Of a stretch of DNA of 64,000 nt, positions 1 to 10,116 are shown piece after piece. Below the pieces are notes generated by a model. It was given only the letters and a program-made list of their open reading frames with translations. It made no database searches and was not told the origin of the DNA. Source of the DNA: Haemaphysalis longicornis (lineage: Eukaryota > Arthropoda > Arachnida > Ixodida > Ixodidae); the NCBI GenBank assembly GCA_013339765.2, contig CM023450.1, forward strand, positions 193,633,589-193,697,588. The letters run 5' to 3'. Within the stretch, counting starts at the first letter, position 1. Every line of letters starts with the position of its first letter. A program made the position numbers and the translations under genes.

Positions 1-589
1 AAACCAGTCAGTTCTGCTCAACTGAGCATCGGCGGTTCTGGGAGCGGCGGCTGCGGCGGCGGCTCAGCTGATAAGCTGCCGAGAATTGTGCGCCAGTTTT
101 TGTCTGGCCGCTCCTCGCCACTCCTCCTCGCCACTGCCGCTGGCGCGGCTGCGTATATCTGAGAAGGGCGGCTTTCCCGCACGACGTGGAACTCAAGATG
201 GCGCATGCACGCGCAACTCTGCTCCCCTAGGGGAGCTATATACGGGAACTCTAGGTGCTCCCACATGGCCGATGCATTCGGTCGGTACGCTGCTTTCCGC
301 GCTCTGATTGCGAGCCGCCTTCGCATCTGGCGACTCTGAGCCAGAGGACCGGAGCGGCCAACCGAATACGCCATAACACGTATTGTTAGCAAACACGGCA
401 CATTATCCGACCACGCCAGAGTATGTACAGTATATACGCTCTTTTCCCGCCTCAACTAAAGCGACTGTCGCATTTTCTGGTGCTAGCATCGTACATCCGT
501 CAGATCATCCGGAACTTTTCTACCCTTCCATCTCATCTCAAGCAGCTCCGCAGTCGGGCACAACTTACGTCTGCCCGATTATGCCCCAA

Positions 590-2030
590 CATGCATTTGA
601 AGCCCAGAAATCCGCCCTCACGTCTCGACCATTGCTCTGTCATTTCAATGGGTCAAAGCCGATCATACTCCACGTACACCCAAACGGGCATGTAATAAGG
701 GTGGTTATGCTTTGGAGAAATTGACATGTTAAAGAGACGGACGATCCTCAGCGCAAGCCGCTCACGAACCCCGGCTGAGAAAAATTACCTACTAACCAAG
801 CAGCAATGTATTATGTCCTGTGCAGTGCACAAAAGTTTCGCCATTATCTGCACGGACGCCACATCTCACCATGCGCTTTGCTGGCTGTCGTGTCATAAAC
901 TTGTCTGAACAACTGGGCCAACGGGTTCTACGCTTCAAACAGTACAACTTTACTGTCACCTACAGGTCAGTAAAGAAGCACAGTGATGCAGACACCCTGT
1001 CGACACCGCTGTTGTTGTCCCCTGCGTCCCCTGCTGTACCGGAGCCCCAAACGCAATGTTTTGTCTGGCACCCACTGCCCTGACCGAAGTGCTCGAACAT
1101 TCCAATTTTGCGCCGTTGCAAGTGGCGGCATCGTAAGGTGGCCACATCAATGGCCTTCCGACCAGCCGTGTCTCTCCTCTACGCAGCCGTGTTCGGCACC
1201 AGCCGCAAAATTTCCGTCTAGGGCGAGGCGAACTTCACCGTCGCACTTATACTCTACTGGACATAACTGGGTCCCATCGTCATACCGGATCACTCCGCCC
1301 TTCATTTGCGGAATGAGATAGCGATGCAACAAACGCTGGGAATGTTAGCTTCGAGAAGAAGTACAACCGCGTTCGTGGTTGCGACTTATGGCCGGGCCTC
1401 TCAAGCAGTCGATTCAGCTCCTGCGCTTCTGATCAGCACTGCAAGCACCCGACACCTTCACCTCCCAGACAGCTGCCGCTTCGGCTTTGTCGGTCGGCGC
1501 CCTTCCGGGCTTTTAACTTCGATTTGCACGGGCCCTTACCTTGGACACATTCGGAACTCTGGTCACTTGTGACAGCTACTTATTGTCTGACCACTTTACA
1601 CGATACCCAGAAACAGGCCACTACGTTCGCGTACAGCTTTTGAAGTCGCCGCCATTTTTCTGTGTTTTATAAGCTGCGCCATGGAGCACCATGTGTCCTA
1701 ATCAGCGGCCACGGTAGTACTTTGCTATACAGCGCCTTCGTAGAGTTTCTGCGTGCTTCACATTTCGCTAACAAAGCAACCACTGGACGTGACTCCCTTA
1801 TGACGAATGGCCTAACCGAAAGTTTTCTTCGAACCCTCTCAGAGACGACTTTGCTAAACATTACCATAAAAATGTCAAAATTTGGACCACAGCCCTCAAT
1901 TTGTCGCCCTCGCCTACACCGGACTATAGCGCACATATGGCTTTTCTCCATTCTTTGTCGTGTTTCGCTGCTCGGCCCGACACACGTTCGACTGAGTTTT
2001 ATTCCCTACGTCAGTTTATTTTGATGTATG
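590..2030 (+). pseudogene. Ty3/gypsy pol remnant: RT end, RNase H and integrase
   Basis: Degenerate plus-strand pol in several frames. Around 592-720 is the end of the reverse transcriptase leading into RNase H (a PLLCHFNGSKPIILHV-like stretch). At about 860-895 is the RNase H signature ATSHHALCWLS, and at about 948-1001 its end, FTVTYRSVKKHSDADTLS. Integrase follows from about 1440, including HGAPCVLISGHGS near 1680 and NGLTESFLRTL near 1806, the conserved target-capture part of the core. Stops and frame changes occur throughout, so it cannot encode a working polyprotein. No LTR was identified on either side. Assignment to Ty3/gypsy is by order of domains and by the TDHHALCWL-type motif; the family within gypsy is not resolved. 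Confidence 0.8.
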
Positions 2031-2416
2031 ACCCCACCAACAGTATATTTCAGTTGTCGCATAATGCGGACAGTTGACGTGGTCCTGCAGTAAATCTCAC
2101 CATGACGCCCACAAATTTCGATAACATTCTTCCCAACACCCTCTCTGTTTTCAAAAGGAAGACAAGGTGGTTCTTTTGACTGGTACTCCAACTTCCTGTT
2201 TTGCCAAAAATTTCTGCATTGATGTATTGCTGCCTGCTAACCGTAGAATAAACATCCCTGTCAGAATACTGCATAGCACAAACTATTTTCAGTGTTTGCT
2301 GTATCGGTTAAACATCCACAAAACCTCCGCGTTTTCTTTATTGCTACTAAAAAGTGTCCTCATAGCAGCCACGTTAAAACATTCCCCCTTCTAGTAAAAT
2401 ACTTTGTCGAATACGT

Positions 2417-2452
2417 ACATATATATATATATATATATATAAATATATATAA
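2417..2452. repeat. (TA)n microsatellite next to inverted PLE tail
   Basis: Short alternating AT tract. It directly adjoins the outer end of the inverted Penelope-like 3' region that starts here, just as a TA tract adjoins the plus-strand copy at 15664. Confidence 0.9.
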
Positions 2453-3905
2453 GTACCGGGCTTGGCAGCAGAATAGTATATTAAATTACAGTCACCACGA
2501 AACACATAACAATATTGAATACAACGTTTCGGCTGGGATACAGCCTTTTCAAGTGAAGCACAAGGGTCGAATACAGGGCATAAGTAGGCTCGTAGGGAGC
2601 GCTGTGAGCACGTGGACACATGATTTCAAGAGTGTACAATAAGGAAGTATAGCAAGAAACAAGTGGAAGGAAACGTACTGCACGACTGGGCGCGCAGGTA
2701 ATCCATCTCAATATACCACGCGGCAAAAAACAAAAGCAAGGCACTTATGAAACATGTTTCCTTCAGCCACCGCCCACCCACGCATAGCAATATTAAGAAA
2801 TGTAAACAAATAAGGAAGGGGTACTGGGCATCTCACTCCAAAGGAGCGGAAAAAACCTGCCGCAAAGGAGGAAGCGTAGAATCAACAATTTGTCATCCAC
2901 ACACTGGGGAACGCAAAATGGCAGAAGGCGACGTTGAATTTCAAGAACCCGGGCGGGCAGATTAGCGAGGGCACCACGTCCTCAAAGGAAAATGCCGCAG
3001 CTTCCCGAGGAGACCAGAGAATAGCCACAAATGGCTTATCCGCGGCCCGCAGCCCGGGCACAAGGCGGACAATCACGACCCCTCGATGGGCGCCGACGCC
3101 GAAAGAGGTGTGCGGGAGCCACCCAAGAAGAGTGCAGGTTGTCCGAGTGTCTTGAGAAATGACACACAAGGCAGGAAATAAACAAAGAAACAGCACACAG
3201 AAAAAAGCAGTTGAACGAGCCCCCGGCTCACGACAATAACTGGATATATACAACAAATTGTTAGCTTACGTTTGATATTTTGGGAAGTAACAAAAGCTTG
3301 CACATTATGAAAAAAGTAAAACAAAAAAACCAAGATGTACCGCACGTACGAGAACAAATCTCCAGTGATATAGGAAAAAAATGACACTTCGTAGCTAGTC
3401 ATCAATGGCAGTATGAATTCGCACACAGCATTCTTTAAACAAACTGACAAAAGAAAGAACAAACAAAGAATACACGCGTACAAATCGCAGGACATGGGGA
3501 ACCATAGCAGTGAACAAAAATAGCTTACAAAGTGGCATTTTGGGCAAAAGAGCAATGAAGCATACGGGCAAAATAACTTATTCACAGACCGAATAGTGCT
3601 TGGAAAGTGTAATGATGGGATACAGCAAGATTTCGTGCATGAGAAGCATTAAAGCATACGGAAAAGTAACCTGCTGACCACGATGAACGATCCAACGCTT
3701 GAGAAGTGGTAACATGCGATAGGTGCCGCTACAATGTCCAGGTTTGAAGGCACGACAGCCTTCCCGGAGACTCATTGATACCTCTTGTGGGAGTGTTGTA
3801 TTTGTGGATCAGATAAGGTTCGCAGGCTTCCCTGTCGAAATGGGTTTTAAATCTTGATTGGAGCACTGTGGCCTTAAATTGGTCGAACGGGTGTTTCAAA
3901 GAGTT
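2452..3905 (-). mobile_element. Penelope-like element 3' region, inverted copy A
   Basis: On the minus strand this stretch matches the plus-strand DNA at about 14205-15663 almost throughout, including a shared translated stretch (VGAHRGVVIVRLVPG) and the terminal hairpin plus GAAACG signal (here at about 2525-2548). At 3775-3905 the minus strand still holds the end of the GIY-YIG-containing C terminus (HPFDQFKATVLQS type sequence). It therefore contains the last part of the PLE coding region and its long 3' untranslated part, cut off at the inner side where gypsy sequence begins. The pair forms an inverted repeat of about 1.45 kb around a 10-kb interval. Confidence 0.8.
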
Positions 3906-4076
3906 GATATGTTTTGAAAGGGGGAGACAGGGCTTTGTTTTTGCATCGGATCTGGTTGTATCGGAACTGGTTGGTGTTCGTAGTCAGCGCCACTCTGACT
4001 ACACTTGGATAAGGGGACCTTCTTTTCAACCCCCGGGGCGTCAATGGCAGGTCTACAGCCTGTCATGAGCGGGTAA

Positions 4077-5045
4077 CTAGCGGAAAACTCGAATAGAGCC
4101 CTCTTTCTTTTTACCCAGAACCACTGGTGGAGCCCACAGACTCTTCGAGGGACAAATAACACCTCTTTGAAGCATATCCGGGACGTGGACTTCAATGTTT
4201 TGCCGCTCAGTCGGAGACACGCAATATGGGTGCTGACGAAGAAAAGCAAGCGATCCGGTGTCGACTGAGTACGTAACAGTAGACATGCGGCCCAGCGAGG
4301 TTTGCGTGCAATCAAAGAAAAAACAAAACTTCGAAAGCAATACAGTAAGACGTTCTCGTTGGGTTGCAACCAGATTGGCGTCGGTGCAGTGGGCGAAGAC
4401 ATCAGATGGCAATAGCCCGGAGAACATGGAGAAGCACTCAGTTCACTGATTTCAAAAGGAGAATGATCACCCCGGTACGTCAACTAGACGAGCGTCTACG
4501 AGCTCCGCTAAGCCAAGTCTTTGTCCCTGTAAAAGAGCGCACGCCGTCACCAACATAGTGGCGGCGCCATCACAAACAGTTAAAACGCGGAAGGCAGCAG
4601 GAGGCATTTCCGGGGGAAGAAAACGTCGAAAGCCGTAAACAACACAGTGGCGTCGGGAACAGATGTACAGCACAGTGCCATGATGACTGAGAAGCTGGGC
4701 GGGACGTCGGTGTCTTAACCCACAAGTGATTTCGTAGGGGAATGACAGGAATCGTCGAACACGACAGAAGAAAGCTCGACTTCAGCACGGGAACAAATAA
4801 TGAGAGCGTTATGGTTGGAAATAACGTCCTACACGGGGATGATGTCATGAGAGCAAGATAGCAGCACGATGAATTCAATGGTGTATGAATTGTTCTGGAT
4901 GACGACACGAGCAGCGCAGGCAGCTAGCAGCTTAGTGGGCTGTGAACTGGCGGTGCGTAAGGATAGTCCAGAAAGGGGCGTCATGACTTTTCGAATAGAA
5001 CGGAAGATGTCGGCATGGAAACGGTGGCATTTTGCTTTTAGACCA
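4077..5045 (-). pseudogene. Ty3/gypsy protease and RT start, fragment
   Basis: Read on the minus strand from high to low coordinates, it begins with retropepsin-type sequence (near 5000-4800, with LAACAARVVIQNNSYTIEF and LLSCSHDIIPV, the usual late part of tick gypsy proteases). It then runs into the RT N terminus at 4427-4077 (VDTGSLAFLRQHPYCVSP, then KGVICPS and PPVVLGKKKEGSIRVFR). It stops where the PLE tail begins at about 3905-4070. RT palm motifs are absent. Several stops break the frame. It is not simply the missing front half of the RNase H/integrase piece at 5560-6865, because on this strand that piece lies upstream. Confidence 0.75.
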
Positions 5046-5530
5046 CGGCTCCTCGTCTCTCCGCACGCCTGGGCTGTTGAACTTTCATGTCGCGTTCTGT
5101 CTGAGACATAGATGGCTTTTTGCAATCTCCAGGTTTATGGGACTAATTGCCAATTCTCTGCTTCCGCCTTTTGCACCAGGTCGCTCTGTCTCCTTTGGAG
5201 TGAGATGCACAGAACCCCTTCTTTATTTGGGTAGCTTTCTTAAGGTTTCTGTGTGCGTGGGTATGCGGTGGCTTAAGAAAACATACTTCCTGAGTGCCTC
5301 ACTTTTGCGTTTCGCCACGTTGTATTTTGAGATGGATTACCTGCGCGCCCAATGCAGAAGAACGTTTCTTTATTTTTCTCTAATTTCTTGCTGTATCTTT
5401 GGTACCTTTTTGAAATCATGTGTCCAGGTTCTAGCAGTGCTCCCTACCAGCCGTTATAAGCCCTGTATCGGACCTTTCTCCTCTTCTTGAAAAAGGCTGG
5501 ACCCCAGCCTAAACGTCGTAACTGTTGTTT
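5045..5530 (+). mobile_element. Penelope-like element 3' end, third copy (partial)
   Basis: Plus-strand sequence with the same order of blocks as 15145-15600: the GTCTCCTTTGGAGTGAGATG-type block near 5187, the GAGATGGATTACCTGCG block near 5328, and the terminal hairpin GGCTGGACCCCAGCC followed by TAAACGTCGTA at about 5493-5520. It is more diverged than copies A and B and lacks coding sequence. It separates two minus-strand gypsy fragments. Confidence 0.7.
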
Positions 5531-5559
5531 TTAGGGGCAAAGCTCCTCTTGCTCGGGCC

Positions 5560-6865
5560 CTGTCCCGGCCGTACACGGCACATTGTACACGGCTCATTGA
5601 CGATGATTGTGGCAGGATCCCCTTAGGGATTGGCCAACCAAAGATTGGCCGAAGAGGTCATAACGTTCCACCACAGCGGTGTGGAAGTACGGTGTCCCGC
5701 GGGCAGGTTGGTTCCCATCCGCATAAGAGCAAAAACGGTGAAAATCCGGTAGTTGGTCGTCTGCATCGCGGTATTGTACGCGTACGTGATGAACGGAAGA
5801 ACCTGATCCAAGTTTATATGAACCGATGAAATATACATAGACAGCATGTCTCCAAGAGTGCGGTTGAAACGTTCGGTTAGGCCGTTGGTTTGCGGGTGGT
5901 ACGCCGCGCTAGTGCGGTGAATTATGTTTCACTGGGCCAGAAGCGCTTTGATAATTTCAGATAAAAAGACACGACCTCTGCCGCTCAGCAAATCTCGTGG
6001 CGCTCGTGGCGTTGAAGGATGAAACGACGGAGAAGGAAAGGTGGCACGTCCCGCGCTGTCGCAGCTCACAGGGCTGCTGTCTCACCGCATCGCGTGAGAT
6101 GGTCTATCGCAACGATAATCCAGCGGTGTTCTCTGGATGTGCATGGTAGCGGCCCGTAAAAGTCGATGCGCACTCTATCAAAGGGGCGGGCAGGGCACGG
6201 CAGAGGCTGGATTTAACTCGTAGTTGGTCGTGGGGAGACTTACGGGGCTGCCAGACTGTAAAGGAACGAACATATTTTGTGACGAAGGTGTACATTCCTC
6301 GCCAGCAAGTGCGAAGGCGAAGTCTTGGGTATGTCTTCAGGACACCTCCATTGGCACACTGCGCATCACCGTGGAACTACGAGAAAATGTAGAAGTGTAA
6401 ACCCTGCGGGAAGACAAGGAGCCATTTGCGGCCTTCGGACAAATAGTGTCGGCTGTAACGGAGTTCATCACGGACAGCGAAATGGACAGCTTGACGGCGA
6501 AGAGAGCGGGACGCGGGTGCTGGCGACGGTCGTGACAAAACTTGCACAATGGAAGCGATCCACGGATCCTTCTACTATACAGCAGTCATGTCGGTGATAT
6601 CAAGGGTGGCCAGAGTGCACACCACTGAACATAAATCGTCGGTGTCGGACGGTATGGGACACCGTGAAAGGGCGTCTGCATCTATGTGCTTGCGGCCGGA
6701 GCGGTATAGAACTCGTATGTCATGTTCTGGCAGCCGGAGAGCCCATCCAGCGAGGCGGCGAGACGGATCCTTCAGCAAAGAGTGCCAACAAAAGGCGTTG
6801 TGGTCCGTCACTACGTCGAATACAGGACCAAGCCTTCCATCGGTTAGCCATTTGACGCCACCACC
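5560..6865 (-). pseudogene. Ty3/gypsy RNase H and integrase remnant
   Basis: Minus-strand frames carry the RNase H signature FDVVTDHNAFCWH near 6820 followed by YRSGRKHIDADALSRCPI near 6680. At lower coordinates come integrase-like pieces, including SVHINLDQVLPFITYAYN and a FTVFALMRMG stretch between 5850 and 5700. These are the RH end and integrase core/C-terminal parts. Multiple frame changes and stops mark it as dead. It is joined at 6865 to the Penelope-like RT on the opposite strand. Confidence 0.75.
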
Positions 6866-8435
6866 AAAACGTGACAAGTATATGGATACGTACATCAAGG
6901 CGGTTCAAAAAGATGTCATAGCGGAAAAAAGAAAGCGCACCTCCTACGGACTGAATCTCACAGGAAAGGAACAGAGGGCACTAGAAATCCCTAGCACCCG
7001 CTCTGACATCATTATAAAGTCCGCTGATAAAGGAGGAGCCAGTGTTGTCATGAACCAAACGGATTATAACACTGAAGGGCAAAGGCAATTAGGTGACACG
7101 TCTTTCTACCAGCCCCTTGCGGCCGATCAGACAATATAATACAAAGAACGAGTGGGCAGTACCATAATTGAACTTAGGGATGAAAAACTGATAGACAAAA
7201 AAACTGCGCGAGCTCTCATTCTATTGCACTGCACGCCAGGACGTTTTTACCTCCTTCCCAAAATTGACAAATTGAACAATCCGGGCAGGCCCATAGTCTC
7301 TGGCATAGGAACCGTTATCGAGAACAATTCTAGCTATGTCGACAATATTATAAGGGAAATCCCGCCCACATTCAATTCGTACATAAAGGATACTACTCAT
7401 TTTCTAAGTGCAATAAAAGACCTCACGATACCGGATAACTCCGTCCTTGTAACATTAGCTGTAGCCTCTTTGTATACAAACATACCTCACGCCGGTGGAA
7501 TCGAATTCGTCGTAAAAGCCTACGAAAATTCAGAAAGGGACAAACCTGTTACAGCAACACTTTGGCCAAACTATTATCTTTAATACTTGAATTAAACAAT
7601 TTTGAATTCAATAACCAGCACTACGTCCAAATAAGTAGCACATCTATGCGGACAAAAATAGGCCCAAATTATGCAAACATATTCATTGGAACGCTTGAGA
7701 CATAGTTCTTGGAGAACTTCCCTTTAAAACCACGGTTTTACTAGCGGTACATCGACGACATTTTCTTGGTTTGGTCTCATGGTGAGGAAACCCTGAATCA
7801 ATTCATATCAGATTTTAACAGTGCTCACAGTGATATCTCATTCTCACATGAGCATTCAACTTCTACAATAAATTTTCTTGACGTGAAGATAACAACTAAC
7901 GAACACAGACTGGATACTTCGGTGTACAAAAAACCCACCGACCGACACCAATACTTGAACATTCAGAGCAGCCATGTCAGACACTGCAAAACGGCCATTC
8001 CATACAGCCAAGCCCTACGCTTCCGCAGAATTTGCTCTAACCAAAATGACTTCGCTTCTAATTGTGATCAGCTCCGCATTGACTTCGCACGACAAAAAAA
8101 CCCACTACCACTCTCTGAAGATACAATCAGGAAGGTATCAGAACAGGAGCGTTCTAGACTTATTAGTGGCAATAAAACCTCCACTTCGAGGTAACAAACC
8201 AATCTAATTCTGACATATTCGGCATCTGGCCCAAACGTCAATGAAATTTTATGGAGACACCACAACATCTTGCTCCAGAGTGAAAGAATGAAGCACGTCA
8301 TCCCAGACCCACCACGCGTGGTGTATCGCCAGGCAAGAAACATCAGAGACATTGTAACATCATCTCGAACAAGAGAAACTAGTTTAACAGGTTCCACACC
8401 ATGTGGAAAACCCCGGTGTAATTTCTGTCTGATGA
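6866..8435 (+). pseudogene. Penelope-like element RT, 5' half of a split copy
   Basis: Plus-strand reverse transcriptase of the Penelope-like class. It starts near RDKYMDTYIKAVQKDV (6870), followed by IIIKSADKGGASVVMNQTDY, the conserved DKGG block. RT motif A is at about 7453-7490 as LVTLAVASLYTNIPH, in which the usual catalytic Asp is Ala. Motif C is at about 7745-7765 as RYIDDIFLVW, preceded by a stop. The C-terminal RT region continues through SVYKKPTDRHQYLN to about 8190. The frame is broken at about 7138, 7582 and 7700. At 8290-8435 the linker before the endonuclease is seen (PPRVVYRQARNIRDI, CGKPRCNFCLMT), where a non-LTR element has inserted. The reading resumes at 13979. Confidence 0.85.
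8420..8435. repeat. Target-site duplication, left (16 bp)
   Basis: AATTTCTGTCTGATGA here recurs exactly at 13979-13994, on the two sides of the non-LTR element, and both lie in the same PLE codons (NFCLM). Confidence 0.9.
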
Positions 8436-8812
8436 CCCCGCACGGGGCACCTTGAGCAATCTTGGTGACGGTACTGGCGATACCGCGGACCCCGAGCCCC
8501 CAAACATAAGCTGGATCCAACCGTGGTGATGTGTTTTTAAGGTGAAGGGTAGAAACCTCTAACGGTGGCCGTCGGAGCCCAGGTCAAGCTCCGGCGGATA
8601 GGCTCCCTGTCTGTTTACCAGGCAGGGAGCTCCGGGACCTCCTCAGCTATCAGGGTAAGGTTGTGGAAGAAAGTACCCCCGTCTCCCTGCTTCTATACTG
8701 TAATATATAACATTTTCTAAACCCCCCCCCCCCCAGACGTGATCGGCCCCCGAAAAGGGGCCGCACCGAAGTTTTATTCCCACCTCTGTCAACAACTGTC
8801 CTCTCAACAAAC
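8436..8812 (+). promoter_or_regulatory. 5' leader of the non-LTR element
   Basis: Leader between the left target-site duplication and the ORF1 ATG. It begins with a short GC hairpin (CCCCGCACGGGGC), contains a 13-C tract at 8722-8734 and another stem-like pair (CTCCCTGTCTGTTTACCAGG then CAGGGAG near 8600-8630). Non-LTR elements carry internal promoters in such leaders, but no specific element could be identified here, so promoter function is inferred from position. Confidence 0.4.
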
Positions 8813-10083
8813 ATGAATAACTATTCTCGTTTTCTTGTGATCGAGTCAGCTGACCCAACGAGACCCGTCGCTTCACTGTCGGTATTCCTTGTCTCGAAAT
8901 TTCTGCAAAGCACATTAGGTGAAAAGTATGAAGCCAAAAAGCTCAGGACAGGAGAAATTCTTGTCGAACTCAACAATGAAAAACAATCCTGCACACTTCT
9001 TGCCCAAACTCGCATCCATGATCTGGACATCAATATCACGCCCCACCGGAGCCTGAACAGCTCCCAGGGTGTGATTTCAGAGTCGGATCTGCTTACAGAA
9101 ACAGATTCCGACCTTCTTGAAGGTTTAAAGGACCAGGGCGTCACAGCTGTGCGGCGCATCACGATGCGTAGGGACGATAAGATAATCCCAACCAAACACA
9201 TTATCTTGACCTTCGACCGTTCGACACTTCCGCAATATATAAATGCAGGCTACATCCGATGCTCTATTCGACCGTACATACCGAACCCGCGCCGCTGCTT
9301 TAAGTGCCAGCGGTTCAGGCACAGCACAACCTCTTGCCGCAGCAAAACAACCTGTGAGAAATGTGCAGCGCAGGACCACCCCACTGACAATTGCAATTCT
9401 GACAACCTCACATGTGCAAACTGCAGGGGCCCTCATGCGGCCTACTCCAGGAAGTGTGAGAAATTCCAAGTGGAAAAGAAAATATTCCATCTAAAAGTGA
9501 CAGAAAACATCACCTTCCCAGAGGCGCGGAAGAGGTTCGCCTCTTTCCCCCTGGGGAAGTACGCCGACGCGGCTCGCCGGGGGGCGGAGCGGCGTCTGGT
9601 TTCGGCGGGGACCCAGTACCGCGAGTCGGACTTGGTCCCGCCCCCGCCCCCCCCCCTGGGTTGCCTCTGGCCGCCCAACCCGCCACCACGCCTCTTGCTG
9701 AGGCAGCAGCGGTTGTGGTGGCAACCTCTTCCGTCGGGACCGGTGCCGCTCCCGTCCTTGCCTCCCCATCGTCCAGTGCGTTGGAGTGTGCCATGGACAC
9801 CACGAGCCCCGCACCGGCTCCCACCGCCACCGCACCGCCCGTGCCACTTCTGGTGCCTCCGACACCACCGGCGGTGGCGGGTCAAACGAAGGGCCCCCGA
9901 AGGGGGGCCAAGTCCGGGGGGCCCGGTTCGACGGGCACACCCAGGACATCGGACGACGAGATGGACGTCGTGCCGTTCTTGCCTGCAACGCAGCGCAAGG
10001 AGCGGCCTCCGACGTCCAAGCCTTCAGATAGGCCGCCCAAAAAGCCCAACCCAAGAGTCACAGCCCCGAAAGACGACACATAA
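8813..10083 (+). pseudogene. ORF1 (Gag-like, triple CCHC) of the non-LTR element
   Basis: Nucleic-acid-binding ORF1 product of the I-type element, expected to coat its RNA in the cytoplasmic particle. ATG at 8813. Three CX2CX4HX4C-type zinc knuckles are seen at residues 162-175 (CFKCQRFRHSTTSC), 181-194 (CEKCAAQDHPTDNC) and 201-215 (third, slightly longer). The frame that carries them is open to 10117, but beyond residue ~280 it becomes a proline/arginine-rich sequence of unlikely composition. The neighbouring frame, from about 9657 to the stop at 10081-10083, reads as a plausible acidic, Ala/Pro-rich C terminus (with SDDEMDVVPFL). The two frames meet at the ten-C run 9647-9656, so a homopolymer length change, real or from sequencing, is the probable break. 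Confidence 0.85.
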
Positions 10084-10116
10084 ACATACACACTCCAGTA
10101 GCTCTCACACTAAATA

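Noticed and set aside
18..455. 145-codon open stretch on the minus strand
   Set aside because: It lies in GC-rich DNA beside the gypsy remnant, has no recognisable domain, and its composition (Arg, Ser, Pro, Ala) is what a non-coding GC-rich frame gives.
8436..8480. HDV-like ribozyme at the 5' end of the non-LTR element
   Set aside because: A GC hairpin is present, but I could not build the double-pseudoknot pairings by eye.
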